Assembly: GCA_949093475.1 (NCBI GenBank)
Contig: CARXAY010000025.1
Location: forward strand, 1-10,880
Source of the DNA: an uncultured Oscillospiraceae bacterium
Lineage (GTDB): Bacteria > Bacillota > Clostridia > Oscillospirales > Oscillospiraceae
DNA: 10,880 nucleotides
Reading direction: 5' to 3'
In this document: piece after piece, positions 1-7,238 of the stretch
Layout: each line of letters starts with the position of its first letter
Position numbering within the stretch: position 1 is the first letter of the stretch
Program-made: the position numbers and the translations under genes
The notes under the pieces: model-generated
The model's input: the letters and a program-made list of their open reading frames with translations, nothing else
Database searches by the model: none
What the model was told of the DNA's origin: nothing

Positions 1-3000
1 GCCCTTCGCCGGGGTATAGCTTGTGGGCAGATTGTTGCTCAGGGCGGTCTTTGTCTCCTCCGCCATGTTTTCGGGCCACTGGTATGCAATGTCATAGACC
101 TGCGCCGTCACCGGGAAGGCCGCCGTCCTTTCCCCGTCATAGGACAGGGTCTTGACCAGCGCGTCGCTCTTCAGATCGGCCCGCTCGCCATTCTCACCCG
201 CCAGCCAGTAGCCCTTTTCGTTCAGCTCCTCCTGCCAGCTTCCGGCGTACACCGTCTTGGTGACCTCTGCGGCGGAAAGCTCCGCCTTTAGGATCTCTTT
301 GCTGCCGCCGTTTTCCAAAAAGCGCACGGTATAGCTTTTGTCCGCCGCCGGCGGGCGGTAGGTGATGGTAATGGGGAGGATCTCCGCCTCCCGATCCGTG
401 GGGATCTGCGTTCCCTCATAGGTCGTTGTGGGTACATAGCTGCTGTAGTCCTTGCCCCCATATTCGCCCAACCGGATGGGGCTTGCCCATACGTCAAAGC
501 CGGGCACAAAGCTGCCCGACACCGTCTGATCCGCCGCCACCTTCACCTCGGGCTTGCCGTCCAACACATGGCACACCCGGTAGGTTCGCTCCTCCGCGCC
601 CTCGATGGGATTCCACACGGCTTGGATCTTCAGGGAAAGGGGGAGCTTCTGATCGAAGCGGAAGCGATAATCCGGCGCCTTCACCTCAACCCAGCCGTCC
701 TCTTCGTTCAACTTATAATAAGTCGCCCGCCAGTGATCCAGATAATAGCCCGACTTCACCGGCACAGGTGTCAGTCCGCCTCCCACGACCGTCGAGTTCG
801 CAGAGATCTCCTGAATCTTGTATTCCGCGTCGCTGCCAAAGGCCAGCTGACCGCCGTTCCAGTCAAATTCCACCGTGTACTTGGGGGCTTCCCACTGGGC
901 ATAGAGGTGGAGGTCGCCGCTGACCACGCCGTCCCAGTCATTGGGGTCGTCCAGCAGTTCTGTGCCCGCCAGATCCATGGCCCAGCCCTTGAAGTGCCAA
1001 GCCGTCGTTCCTCTTTCGTTTCGGTTGGGACAAACCGGCTGTGTCCCCTCGCCGGCTGCGTCGGACGCGGCGGGCAAAGTCCAGCCGTTGGGGTTGTCAT
1101 CGGAAACGGCGTAGTCCCCGTTGACGCTCCCCTTCTCTTCACCGTTCACGCTCGCAGAAAACCCGGACGTCATCTGAATATTATAAAAGTCGGACAATTG
1201 CGCCCCGTAGTAGAGCTGCTTTTTGCCCAGATCCTTCACGCCGTCCTTACTCCCCACGCTGTACAGGATGGTGTACTGGATACGGTCATAATAGAAAAAC
1301 AGCTGGCAGGGTTCTGCATTTGTGCCGATGGCCGTACCCTCCCGGAAGCCTCCTGAGTCCTCCGTCCAGCGGGTGCTGAAATCAGCCACATCGTTCTCGT
1401 TGACCCGGTTCATATGCAGCCGGGCGCTGGGAGTCTGGGCCTTGACGGTGTTGGTGGAGGCCACGCTCACAATGCGGGCCAGCGCGTAGCATTTGCCTTT
1501 GTAAACGCGGAAGCCGTAGTAATTTCCATCGTCGCTGATCTGGATCTGGTGGATATCCGCACCCTCGCGATAATCCACCTTTTTCAAGTCCTCAAAGCCA
1601 TAAGCGCGAATGATATTGAGCACTTCCCCGTCCCCGTCCGCAGGAAGAAGGTAGCAAATGTTGCGGACGTTCTCGCGATGCTCAGGAGTGTCATCCTGTC
1701 CGTCTATGACCAGCTTCACCACCCCGTCCTGCGCCTCCAGCAGCTCTTGGGTCACATCAGGCACTTCGTAGCAATGGTTATAGCGGTAGTAGCTGTCCTG
1801 CTCCCAATCCGACCAGTACGCGTAGAGCCGATGTGTGCCTGTCGTCTCGTTGTAGTCCGCCGTCCCCACGTGCTGGGCCGGGTCGCGGATGATATCCGCG
1901 CTCATCGCGCCGTAGGTCCCCATGATGGTTGGCTCGCTTCCCGCATTGTCCAGTCCGATCCGCAGGGCTTCTTCATTATAAGGCCCTGCCGTAGTCGTCC
2001 AAGAGATAAACTGCGCCACGTTATCCTTTCCGGTGTCCCCTGTAACATCAGCAAGGTCAACCTCCAACCCGCTGTGGTACGGCCAGATGTCTCTTAAATC
2101 CGCACCGTACTTGGCTGTCACCACTTGCGTGGCGGGGATCAGGCTCAGATCCCCGTCCGTTACCGGTCGGCCATTGTTCCGACCGGTCCATGTTTCATTG
2201 TGGTTGGCAAATCCTCTGGTGCTTACGCCCACCGCCGGAACGCCGTTCTTCTCCATTGCATAGACAAACTCCAGCCGGTAGGTGTTTCTGGTGTAATAGA
2301 CGTTCACCACCGTTGTGCCGCTGTCGGCGGCCTGATTCCCCTCGCGGGTGACGTCCTTGGGTAAGCCCTCCATCTGGGTCACCGCCCAGCCGTCCAGCGT
2401 ATAAAAGCCGGAGGCGTCCCTCAAGGCAAACTGTGGGTCTGTCCCCTGATAGGAGGTCGTGATCTTCATGCTATCCAGCGCCGCAAACCGCTCCTTCAGA
2501 TCCAGCTGGGCCTCTGTTTTTGTATCAGACGAGGTGTAGACCAGCTTTCCCGTCTGTGTGTCCACCTCCAGCTCGCAGTTGGTCAGCACGTTTTCCAGCT
2601 GATAGTAGCCCATGTTGCTGTAAGCCGCACCCTCCTCCGTGTAGGGGTGGGTCACAACGCTCAGCTCCCCGGGCGCGCCCTTTTCCCGGCTGTCCACGTC
2701 GTCCCTTCCGGTGAGATCCTCCGTCCAGAAGACCACCCGGACACTGGTCTCTCCTGTCTCCCAAAGGGGATAAAACTGCAGGACATTCACCCCCGCCGTC
2801 TCCTGACTGACCTGAAGCTGGGCGCGGTTCAAAAACGCCGCGTCAGGCGTGAGCGTCTGGGTGGTCGGGTCGTACAGATCCACCGCCAGAGAGGTGACCG
2901 GGACGAGCGCTCCGCCATTCTCCTTGTCTTGAAAGGCCCAGCCGGCAAAAATGTGCCCCGGCTTGACCGGCGCGTTCTCTTTTCTCGGAGAGATAGCGGA

Positions 3001-4023
3001 GAAGTCCACTGTCTTGTGATTTTCATCGTTAATGTTCAGCTGCTGGCGGTCGATCTCCCCGGAGGTGGCCTCGGAGGTGTCAAAGATCACCCGGATCGTA
3101 TCGTCCTTGGTATAGAAAATGTCCACCACCGTAGAGCCGTCCGCCTTGATGGGCTGCTGGGAAATGGCCCGGTTGGCATAGCCCGGGATATACTGCGCCT
3201 CCGCCCGGGTCATCGCCCCGATCCGGCCGCTCAAGGTCTGGGTGTCCTGAACCTGCCAGTCGTCCTTCTTTTCCACGTCGGGCACGATCACCCCTTCCTT
3301 GGGGATCCAGTGCCTGACGGTATAAGTCCCGTTGTCCCGGCGGTAGTTGACCTCCAAGGTGACCTCGGTATCCTTTTTGTCCAGCTCCCGGAGCTTTTCA
3401 GGATTGACCAGCTTGAGCTGCGGCCCAACCAGCGCCTCGCTGCCCACTGCGGCGTTCCCGTCCTTGTCCACCATTTGGAACACAAGGCCGCTCTCCGTGG
3501 TGAAGGTGCGCGCGTCGATCCACGCCTGCGTCACCGCAGCCGTGTCCTCCATTTTCACCGGGTCGGGGTCAAAATCCCCCCGGTTCAGCTTGTCCTCTAA
3601 CTCCTGTGCCGTTTCGCTCCCCGTAGGCGGGGTCTTGACGAACTTGTTCAGCGGTTCGGCGTTCAGCACCACCCGGAATCCCGCCAGATTGTTGTGGTCG
3701 TGGTCGTGGTAGTCGTTGTCGCCGTTCGCGTCATAGTAGGGGATGGGCCAAGCCGCCGGAGTGGTGGTCGCCCCGTCCTCATTGAGGAAAAACTCCACCG
3801 TTTCGGGGGCGTGGGCATTGATGCCCGCCATGCCGCCGGTGGGCGAATACTGGTACTTCAACGTCACCTTCACGCCGGCCTTGCCGTCGCGCGGTTCTTC
3901 CGTCTCTCCCTGAAACACATTGTCCTGCTTGCTTTCCGCCCCAAGGGCAAAAGGCACCTGCCCTGCTGTCAAACAAACTGCCAGCAGCACTGCCAGCCCT
4001 TGCTTCCAACCAAATTTCTTCAT
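1..4023 (-). CDS. Large secreted multi-module surface protein (InlB B-repeat/MucBP-like), C-terminus off window
   Basis: The minus-strand frame is open from ATG at 4023 to the left edge: 1341 codons with no stop. GGAGGG at 4031-4036 lies 7 nt before the ATG. Residues 1-29 form a signal peptide: MKK, a hydrophobic core, then a likely cut near ALG-A at 26-29. Modules follow. A MucBP-like unit starts at Y234 (YTVRHW). InlB B-repeat-like units have an FxGW core and end in aromatic-x-W: GHIFAGW at 356-362, HFKGW at 1010-1014 closing with YAQW at 1041-1044, and YTVEFDWNGGQ at 1049-1059 with GYYLDHW at 1092-1098 and a closing W1137. Further unit starts are Y582 (YRLEFVY), Y1148 (YRVCH) and Y1231 (YTVRFLENGG). 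Residues about 750-910 match nothing I know and hold cysteines 751, 790, 845 and 906. Such proteins usually act as adhesins or wall-exposed stalks; that role is inferred. Any LPXTG, SLH or cell-wall-binding anchor would be off the window. No catalytic domain was recognised. Confidence 0.85.
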   Translation of the reverse strand, partial: MKKFGWKQGLAVLLAVCLTAGQVPFALGAESKQDNVFQGETEEPRDGKAGVKVTLKYQYSPTGGMAGINAHAPETVEFFLNEDGATTTPAAWPIPYYDANGDNDYHDHDHNNLAGFRVVLNAEPLNKFVKTPPTGSETAQELEDKLNRGDFDPDPVKMEDTAAVTQAWIDARTFTTESGLVFQMVDKDGNAAVGSEALVGPQLKLVNPEKLRELDKKDTEVTLEVNYRRDNGTYTVRHWIPKEGVIVPDVEKKDDWQVQDTQTLSGRIGAMTRAEAQYIPGYANRAISQQPIKADGSTVVDIFYTKDDTIRVIFDTSEATSGEIDRQQLNINDENHKTVDFSAISPRKENAPVKPGHIFAGWAFQDKENGGALVPVTSLAVDLYDPTTQTLTPDAAFLNRAQLQVSQETAGVNVLQFYPLWETGETSVRVVFWTEDLTGRDDVDSREKGAPGELSVVTHPYTEEGAAYSNMGYYQLENVLTNCELEVDTQTGKLVYTSSDTKTEAQLDLKERFAALDSMKITTSYQGTDPQFALRDASGFYTLDGWAVTQMEGLPKDVTREGNQAADSGTTVVNVYYTRNTYRLEFVYAMEKNGVPAVGVSTRGFANHNETWTGRNNGRPVTDGDLSLIPATQVVTAKYGADLRDIWPYHSGLEVDLADVTGDTGKDNVAQFISWTTTAGPYNEEALRIGLDNAGSEPTIMGTYGAMSADIIRDPAQHVGTADYNETTGTHRLYAYWSDWEQDSYYRYNHCYEVPDVTQELLEAQDGVVKLVIDGQDDTPEHRENVRNICYLLPADGDGEVLNIIRAYGFEDLKKVDYREGADIHQIQISDDGNYYGFRVYKGKCYALARIVSVASTNTVKAQTPSARLHMNRVNENDVADFSTRWTEDSGGFREGTAIGTNAEPCQLFFYYDRIQYTILYSVGSKDGVKDLGKKQLYYGAQLSDFYNIQMTSGFSASVNGEEKGSVNGDYAVSDDNPNGWTLPAASDAAGEGTQPVCPNRNERGTTAWHFKGWAMDLAGTELLDDPNDWDGVVSGDLHLYAQWEAPKYTVEFDWNGGQLAFGSDAEYKIQEISANSTVVGGGLTPVPVKSGYYLDHWRATYYKLNEEDGWVEVKAPDYRFRFDQKLPLSLKIQAVWNPIEGAEERTYRVCHVLDGKPEVKVAADQTVSGSFVPGFDVWASPIRLGEYGGKDYSSYVPTTTYEGTQIPTDREAEILPITITYRPPAADKSYTVRFLENGGSKEILKAELSAAEVTKTVYAGSWQEELNEKGYWLAGENGERADLKSDALVKTLSYDGERTAAFPVTAQVYDIAYQWPENMAEETKTALSNNLPTSYTPAKG

Positions 4024-4052
4024 CTGCTTTCCCTCCGCTCATATCAAAGCAT

Positions 4053-4065
4053 AAAGGTCACCTTT
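4053..4065. promoter_or_regulatory. 13-bp palindrome at the surface-gene transcription start (possible operator)
   Basis: AAAGGT (4053-4058), one central base, then ACCTTT (4060-4065): a perfect inverted repeat with 6-bp arms. It begins 2 bp downstream of the -10 box of the minus-strand promoter and covers the predicted start site, a position where a repressor would block transcription. An operator role is inferred from position and symmetry only; no second copy was found beside it. Confidence 0.3.
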
Positions 4066-4067
4066 GG

Positions 4068-4096
4068 ATTATAGACCCCCGATTTTCAGATTTCAA
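4068..4096 (-). promoter_or_regulatory. Sigma-A-type promoter of the surface-protein gene
   Basis: Read on the minus strand, -35 TTGAAA (4091-4096) is followed by a 17-nt spacer and a perfect -10 TATAAT (4068-4073). Predicted transcription start is near 4061, giving a leader of about 38 nt before the ATG at 4023. This is the strongest promoter match in the window. Confidence 0.75.
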
Positions 4097-4116
4097 TAGC
4101 CGTCCAACATTTTTTC

Positions 4117-4145
4117 TGGACATTCACTTGAATTTCTGCTATCCT
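4117..4145 (+). promoter_or_regulatory. Predicted sigma-A-type promoter of the ECF S component / RNA methyltransferase pair
   Basis: -35 TGGACA (4117-4122, 5 of 6 to consensus), 17-nt spacer, -10 TATCCT (4140-4145, 4 of 6). The predicted start is near 4152, so the leader is only about 28 nt, too short for a riboswitch. GTCCA (4102-4106) and TGGAC (4117-4121) form a weak 5-bp inverted repeat over the -35 box. Confidence 0.5.
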
Positions 4146-4180
4146 AAATGCACAAATATTCTAAAAGGAGGGAATTTTGT

Positions 4181-4750
4181 ATGTCCGCAAAGTCCAAGGG
4201 CTATGTCAAGACCCTCACCCTTTCCGCCATGTTTCTTGCCATCGGACTGGTGCTTCCCTTTTTCACCGGGCAGCTCCACGCCGTCGGGAATATGCTCCTC
4301 CCCATGCATCTGCCCGTGCTGCTGTGCGGGCTGATCTGCGGCTGGCAGTACGGCGGGCTGGTTGGTTTTATCCTCCCCCTGCTGCGCTTTTCCCTTTTCG
4401 GGATGCCCCGGATGCCCCTCGCCATCCCCATGGCCTTTGAGCTGGCGGCCTACGGGCTGATCGTGGGCTTTCTCTACGGCCGCTCCAAGTGGAAGTGCGT
4501 TCTGGCCCTCTACCGCTCCCTCCTCATCGCCATGGTGGGCGGACGCATCGTCTGGGCGGCGGGACGGGTGATCTTGGCGGGGGTTTCCAACGTCCCCTTC
4601 GGCTGGCAGGTGTTCCTCACCGCCGGGTTTGTGGAGGCTCTTCCCGGCATCCTCCTCCAGCTCACCCTCATTCCCATCATTATGGTGGCTTTAGACCGCA
4701 CGGGCATGGTACCCTTCGGCAAAAGAGACGCCGAAGCGGAGCGGGTGTGA
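4181..4750 (+). CDS. ECF transporter S component (substrate-binding membrane protein), substrate unknown
   Basis: 189 aa. The start is ATG 4181, preceded by AAAGGAGGG (4164-4172) at good spacing. An in-frame ATG at 4148 would add 11 residues but lies before this SD and about at the predicted transcription start. The protein is almost wholly hydrophobic, with about six membrane segments. The first helix region holds a small-residue pattern (LSAMFLAIGLVLP, residues 14-26) of the kind S components use to dock on EcfT. PMHLPVLLCGLICG (41-54) followed by GGLVGFILPLLR (58-69) fits the ECF_trnsprt family. S components capture a vitamin or other micronutrient and work with an EcfA-EcfA'-EcfT energising module. 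No module is encoded here, so this is probably a group II solitary S component using a shared module elsewhere. The substrate cannot be read from the sequence. It lies 2 nt before an RNA methyltransferase gene in the same transcript. Confidence 0.8.
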   Translation: MSAKSKGYVKTLTLSAMFLAIGLVLPFFTGQLHAVGNMLLPMHLPVLLCGLICGWQYGGLVGFILPLLRFSLFGMPRMPLAIPMAFELAAYGLIVGFLYGRSKWKCVLALYRSLLIAMVGGRIVWAAGRVILAGVSNVPFGWQVFLTAGFVEALPGILLQLTLIPIIMVALDRTGMVPFGKRDAEAERV

Positions 4751-4752
4751 CC

Positions 4753-5580
4753 ATGTCCGGCGTCATTTCCGTCTCCTCCCTCGACGATCCCCGCGTCGCC
4801 CCCTTCGCCTCCCTCACCGAGCGGCAGCTGCGCTCCAAAATCGAGCCGGAGCTGGGCATTTTTATCGCCGAAAGCCCCAAGGTCATCCACCGCGCGCTGG
4901 ACGCGGGATATGAGCCGTTGAGCCTGCTCATGGAGCGCCGCCACATTGAGGGGCAGGGCGCGGCGGTCATTGCCCGCTGTCCCGGCGTTCCCGTCTACAC
5001 CGGAGAAGAGGCTCTTTTGGCCCAATTAGCGGGCTATCCTCTGACCCGCGGCGTCCTCTGCGCCATGCGCCGCCCGGCCCTTCCCTCTGTGGAGGCGCTC
5101 TGCGCCCACGCCCGGCGGGTCGCGGTATTGGAGGACATCGTAGACCACACCAACATCGGCGCGATCTTTCGCTCCGCCGCCGCGCTGGGGATGGACGCGG
5201 TGCTGCTCACCCCCTCCTGCTGCGACCCCCTCTACCGCCGCTCCGCCCGGGTGAGCATGGGCACGGTGTTCCAAGTGCCGTGGACGCGGCTGGGGGACGA
5301 CCCCGCCCAGTGGCCGGAGGAGGGGCTGGCCCGGCTGCACGCGCTGGGCTTTCTCACGGTGGCCATGGCTCTGCGCCACGACACCATCGACATCACCGAT
5401 CCCCTGCTCACCGGGGCGGACAAATTGGCCATCGTTCTGGGCACAGAGGGAGACGGGCTCAAGGAATCCACCATCGCCCGCTGCCGCCACACCGTGAAGA
5501 TCCCCATGGCCCGGGGGGTGGACTCCCTCAATGTCGCCGCCGCCAGTGCCGTGGCCTTTTGGGAGCTGAGGGCCAGATAA
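4753..5580 (+). CDS. SpoU/TrmH-family RNA 2'-O-methyltransferase
   Basis: 275 aa. ATG 4753 lies 2 nt after the stop of the ECF S gene. It has only a weak GGAG-type SD inside the upstream gene, which suggests translational coupling; an upstream extension of this frame overlaps the S-component gene and is rejected. The three SPOUT signatures are present: motif 1 NIGAIFRSAAALGM (134-147), motif 2 AIVLGTEGDGL (226-236) and motif 3 IPMARGVDSLNVAAASAV (250-267). These build the trefoil knot that binds S-adenosylmethionine. The N-terminal part (about 20-105) fits the substrate-binding domain common in TrmH/RlmB-like enzymes (FIAESPKVIHRALDAG at 37-52). The enzyme should transfer methyl from SAM to a ribose 2'-OH in rRNA or tRNA in the cytoplasm; the target nucleotide cannot be predicted. 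A terminator follows 19 nt after the stop. Confidence 0.85.
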   Translation: MSGVISVSSLDDPRVAPFASLTERQLRSKIEPELGIFIAESPKVIHRALDAGYEPLSLLMERRHIEGQGAAVIARCPGVPVYTGEEALLAQLAGYPLTRGVLCAMRRPALPSVEALCAHARRVAVLEDIVDHTNIGAIFRSAAALGMDAVLLTPSCCDPLYRRSARVSMGTVFQVPWTRLGDDPAQWPEEGLARLHALGFLTVAMALRHDTIDITDPLLTGADKLAIVLGTEGDGLKESTIARCRHTVKIPMARGVDSLNVAAASAVAFWELRAR

Positions 5581-5599
5581 CATCAACGCAGACCGGAAC

Positions 5600-5639
5600 A
5601 GGCAATGGGAGACTGTTTCTCCCCTTGCCTTTCTTTTTT
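5600..5639 (+). terminator. Strong intrinsic terminator after the RNA methyltransferase gene
   Basis: The left arm 5600-5612 (AGGCAATGGGAGA) pairs with the right arm 5618-5630 (TCTCCCCTTGCCT): 12 of 13 positions pair with one mismatch, around a 5-nt loop. The stem is followed directly by a T-rich run (TTCTTTTTT, 5631-5639). This is a textbook rho-independent terminator and closes the ECF S / methyltransferase unit. Confidence 0.9.
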
Positions 5640-5653
5640 ATCTTTGGTATAAT
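5625..5653 (+). promoter_or_regulatory. Sigma-A-type promoter before the site-2 protease/scpAB cluster
   Basis: -35 TTGCCT (5625-5630, 4 of 6), 17-nt spacer, perfect -10 TATAAT (5648-5653). The predicted start is near 5660. The -35 box is the end of the 3' arm of the preceding terminator, and the terminator T-tract forms most of the spacer. It probably drives the S2P-scpA-scpB-DUF2953-gerW genes. Confidence 0.65.
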
Positions 5654-5680
5654 GAGGTATTCTGGAATTTCTGTCGGGAG

Positions 5681-6391
5681 GTGGGCAAGCTGAATTCCTT
5701 GCAAAACTTCCTCCAACATTTTGACACCGGCGCGTTTCTCATGGCCGTTTTTTCCGCCGCAGCGGCGCTCTTCTGTCTCACCGTCCATGAGCTGTCCCAC
5801 GGCGCGGCGGCTTACGCCTTGGGCGATCCCACCGCCAAGGAGGAGGGTCGCCTGACCCTCAATCCCATCAAGCACATCGACCCGCTGGGCTTGATTTTGA
5901 TGATCACCGCCCATGTGGGCTGGGCCAAGCCCGTGCCGGTGGATATGCGCTATTTCAAGCACCCCAAGCGGGACATGGCCCTCACCGCGCTGGCCGGCCC
6001 GGCGTCCAACTTCATCCTTGCGTGGGTGTTTTTGCTCCTCTGCAACCTGCTGGGTCATCTTTTCCCGGAGGCGAGCCTGAACAGCTGGGTGTTTGCCCTT
6101 TTTCTTTTCTTGGTCAACGCCGCCGTACTCTCCATCGGTCTTGGGGTGTTCAACCTCTTCCCCATCCCGCCCTTGGACGGCGCCAAGATTCTGTTCGCCT
6201 TTCTGCCCGACAAGCTCTATTACACGATCTTGAAATATGAACGCTACATCATGTTTCTCATGCTGGCGCTGGTGTGGCTGGGCGTGCTGAACAAACCCCT
6301 GTCCTTCCTGATCGTGTACGTACTCCGGGGGCTGTGCGCCGTCAGCGGCATGGATTTTGAGAGCGTTTTGTTCCTGTTTGATATCATATAG
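5681..6391 (+). CDS. Site-2 protease family protein (peptidase M50, intramembrane zinc metalloprotease)
   Basis: About 236 aa with several membrane segments. The zinc motif is HELSH (H36, E37, H40). NLFPIPPLDG (158-167) supplies the conserved Asp (D166) that completes the metal site. TALAGPASNF (102-111) is another usual M50 element. Members cut substrate proteins within the membrane, often to release anti-sigma factors or clear signal-peptide remnants; the substrate here is unknown. The start is uncertain. GTG 5681 is given, but it sits inside the only good SD (GGAGGTG, 5677-5683). That SD is best placed for a CTG at 5690; a TTG at 5699 is also in frame. Short M50 proteins of this kind are often found just before scpA in Clostridia, so the position is expected. 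No PDZ or CBS domain is present, which makes it a minimal S2P. Confidence 0.85.
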   Translation: MGKLNSLQNFLQHFDTGAFLMAVFSAAAALFCLTVHELSHGAAAYALGDPTAKEEGRLTLNPIKHIDPLGLILMITAHVGWAKPVPVDMRYFKHPKRDMALTALAGPASNFILAWVFLLLCNLLGHLFPEASLNSWVFALFLFLVNAAVLSIGLGVFNLFPIPPLDGAKILFAFLPDKLYYTILKYERYIMFLMLALVWLGVLNKPLSFLIVYVLRGLCAVSGMDFESVLFLFDII

Positions 6392-6424
6392 GCTTCTATT
6401 TTTCACGCAAAGGTGGTGAGGGCC

Positions 6425-7225
6425 GTGGAGGAATTGACCTTTCATCTGGAAAAAGTAGTGAAGGCAAAAGCTGACGATCTGGAGGATTTCAACGGCCCTC
6501 TTGATTTGATCCTCAGCCTTTTGAGCAAAAATAAGATGGAGATCAAGGACATCCAGATCTCCCTTATTTTAGAGCAATATCTGGCTTGGATGGCGCGGCG
6601 CAAAGCGCTGGATCTGGATGTGGCCAGCGAGTTTGTCACCATGGCCGCCCATCTGGTGTATATCAAGACCCGGATGCTCCTCTCCATCAACGACGAGGAG
6701 GCCATGAGCGAGATGGAACAGCTCATCGCCTCCTTGGAGGAACACCAGCGGCAGGAAAGCTATTTGAAGATCAAGGCCGTCGCGCCCCAGCTTGGGGAAC
6801 GCTATCTCTACGGGCGGGACTATATCACCAAAGGCCCGGAACATCTCCCGGTGAACAAGCTCTACCGCTACCAGCACCAGCCCGGCGACCTCTTTCGGGC
6901 CATTTCCAACGTGCTGGAGCGGGTGGACAACCACCTGCCCCCGCCCCTGACCGCTTTTGAGGGCATCGTGGGCCGGGAGCCTTACCCCGTGAGCGACAAG
7001 GCCGGCGAGGTCATCGCCCGGCTTCGCACCTTCGGGGTGGCCCGGTTTCTCTCCCTCTTTCAGGGCAGCCGAAGCCGCAGCGAGATCGTGGCCACCTTTC
7101 TGGCAGTGCTGGAGCTGTGCAAGGCCTGCCGCATCCTGCTGGCGGGCACGGCGGAGGACTGCACCGTCACCTGCATCGACGACACCGACGAAGAACTGAC
7201 CGACATCTCGGTAGACGCATATTAA
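6425..7225 (+). CDS. scpA: Segregation and condensation protein A (kleisin subunit of SMC-ScpAB)
   Basis: 266 aa from GTG 6425, chosen because AAAGGTGG (6409-6416) lies 8 nt before it. Upstream in-frame GTG codons at 6413 and 6416 fall within this SD and are less likely. The N-terminal kleisin domain has the family signatures FNGPLDLIL (22-30), DIQISLILEQYL (42-53) and EFVTMAAHLVYIKTRMLL (69-86). The C-terminal part (about 190-250) fits the winged-helix domain that binds the SMC head. With ScpB and the SMC ATPase it forms bacterial condensin, which organises and separates newly replicated chromosomes. The length is normal for the family. scpB follows 13 nt later, and its SD overlaps the scpA stop codon, so the two are co-translated. 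No odd features. Confidence 0.95.
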   Translation: MEELTFHLEKVVKAKADDLEDFNGPLDLILSLLSKNKMEIKDIQISLILEQYLAWMARRKALDLDVASEFVTMAAHLVYIKTRMLLSINDEEAMSEMEQLIASLEEHQRQESYLKIKAVAPQLGERYLYGRDYITKGPEHLPVNKLYRYQHQPGDLFRAISNVLERVDNHLPPPLTAFEGIVGREPYPVSDKAGEVIARLRTFGVARFLSLFQGSRSRSEIVATFLAVLELCKACRILLAGTAEDCTVTCIDDTDEELTDISVDAY

Positions 7226-7238
7226 GGAGGCGAACCCA

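Noticed and set aside
568..3600. Several long plus-strand open frames (568-1356, 1414-2097, 2647-3600) opposite the surface-protein gene
   Set aside because: They are antisense to a continuous 1341-codon frame with signal peptide, SD and promoter. Their translations show no family motifs, and long antisense frames are expected in GC-rich DNA.
3967..4000. Lipobox in the surface-protein signal peptide (cysteine at residue 17)
   Set aside because: The cysteine is inside the hydrophobic core and is preceded by LLAV rather than an L-[AS]-[GA]-C pattern; a signal peptidase I site near residue 29 fits better.
4024..4180. Riboswitch upstream of the ECF S component
   Set aside because: The predicted leader is only about 28 nt, and no conserved riboswitch core or terminator/antiterminator pair is visible.
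4489..4752. N-terminal extension of the RNA methyltransferase frame
   Set aside because: The extra 88 codons overlap the ECF S component in another frame and look like out-of-frame translation (His/Arg/Pro-rich); family similarity begins after ATG 4753.
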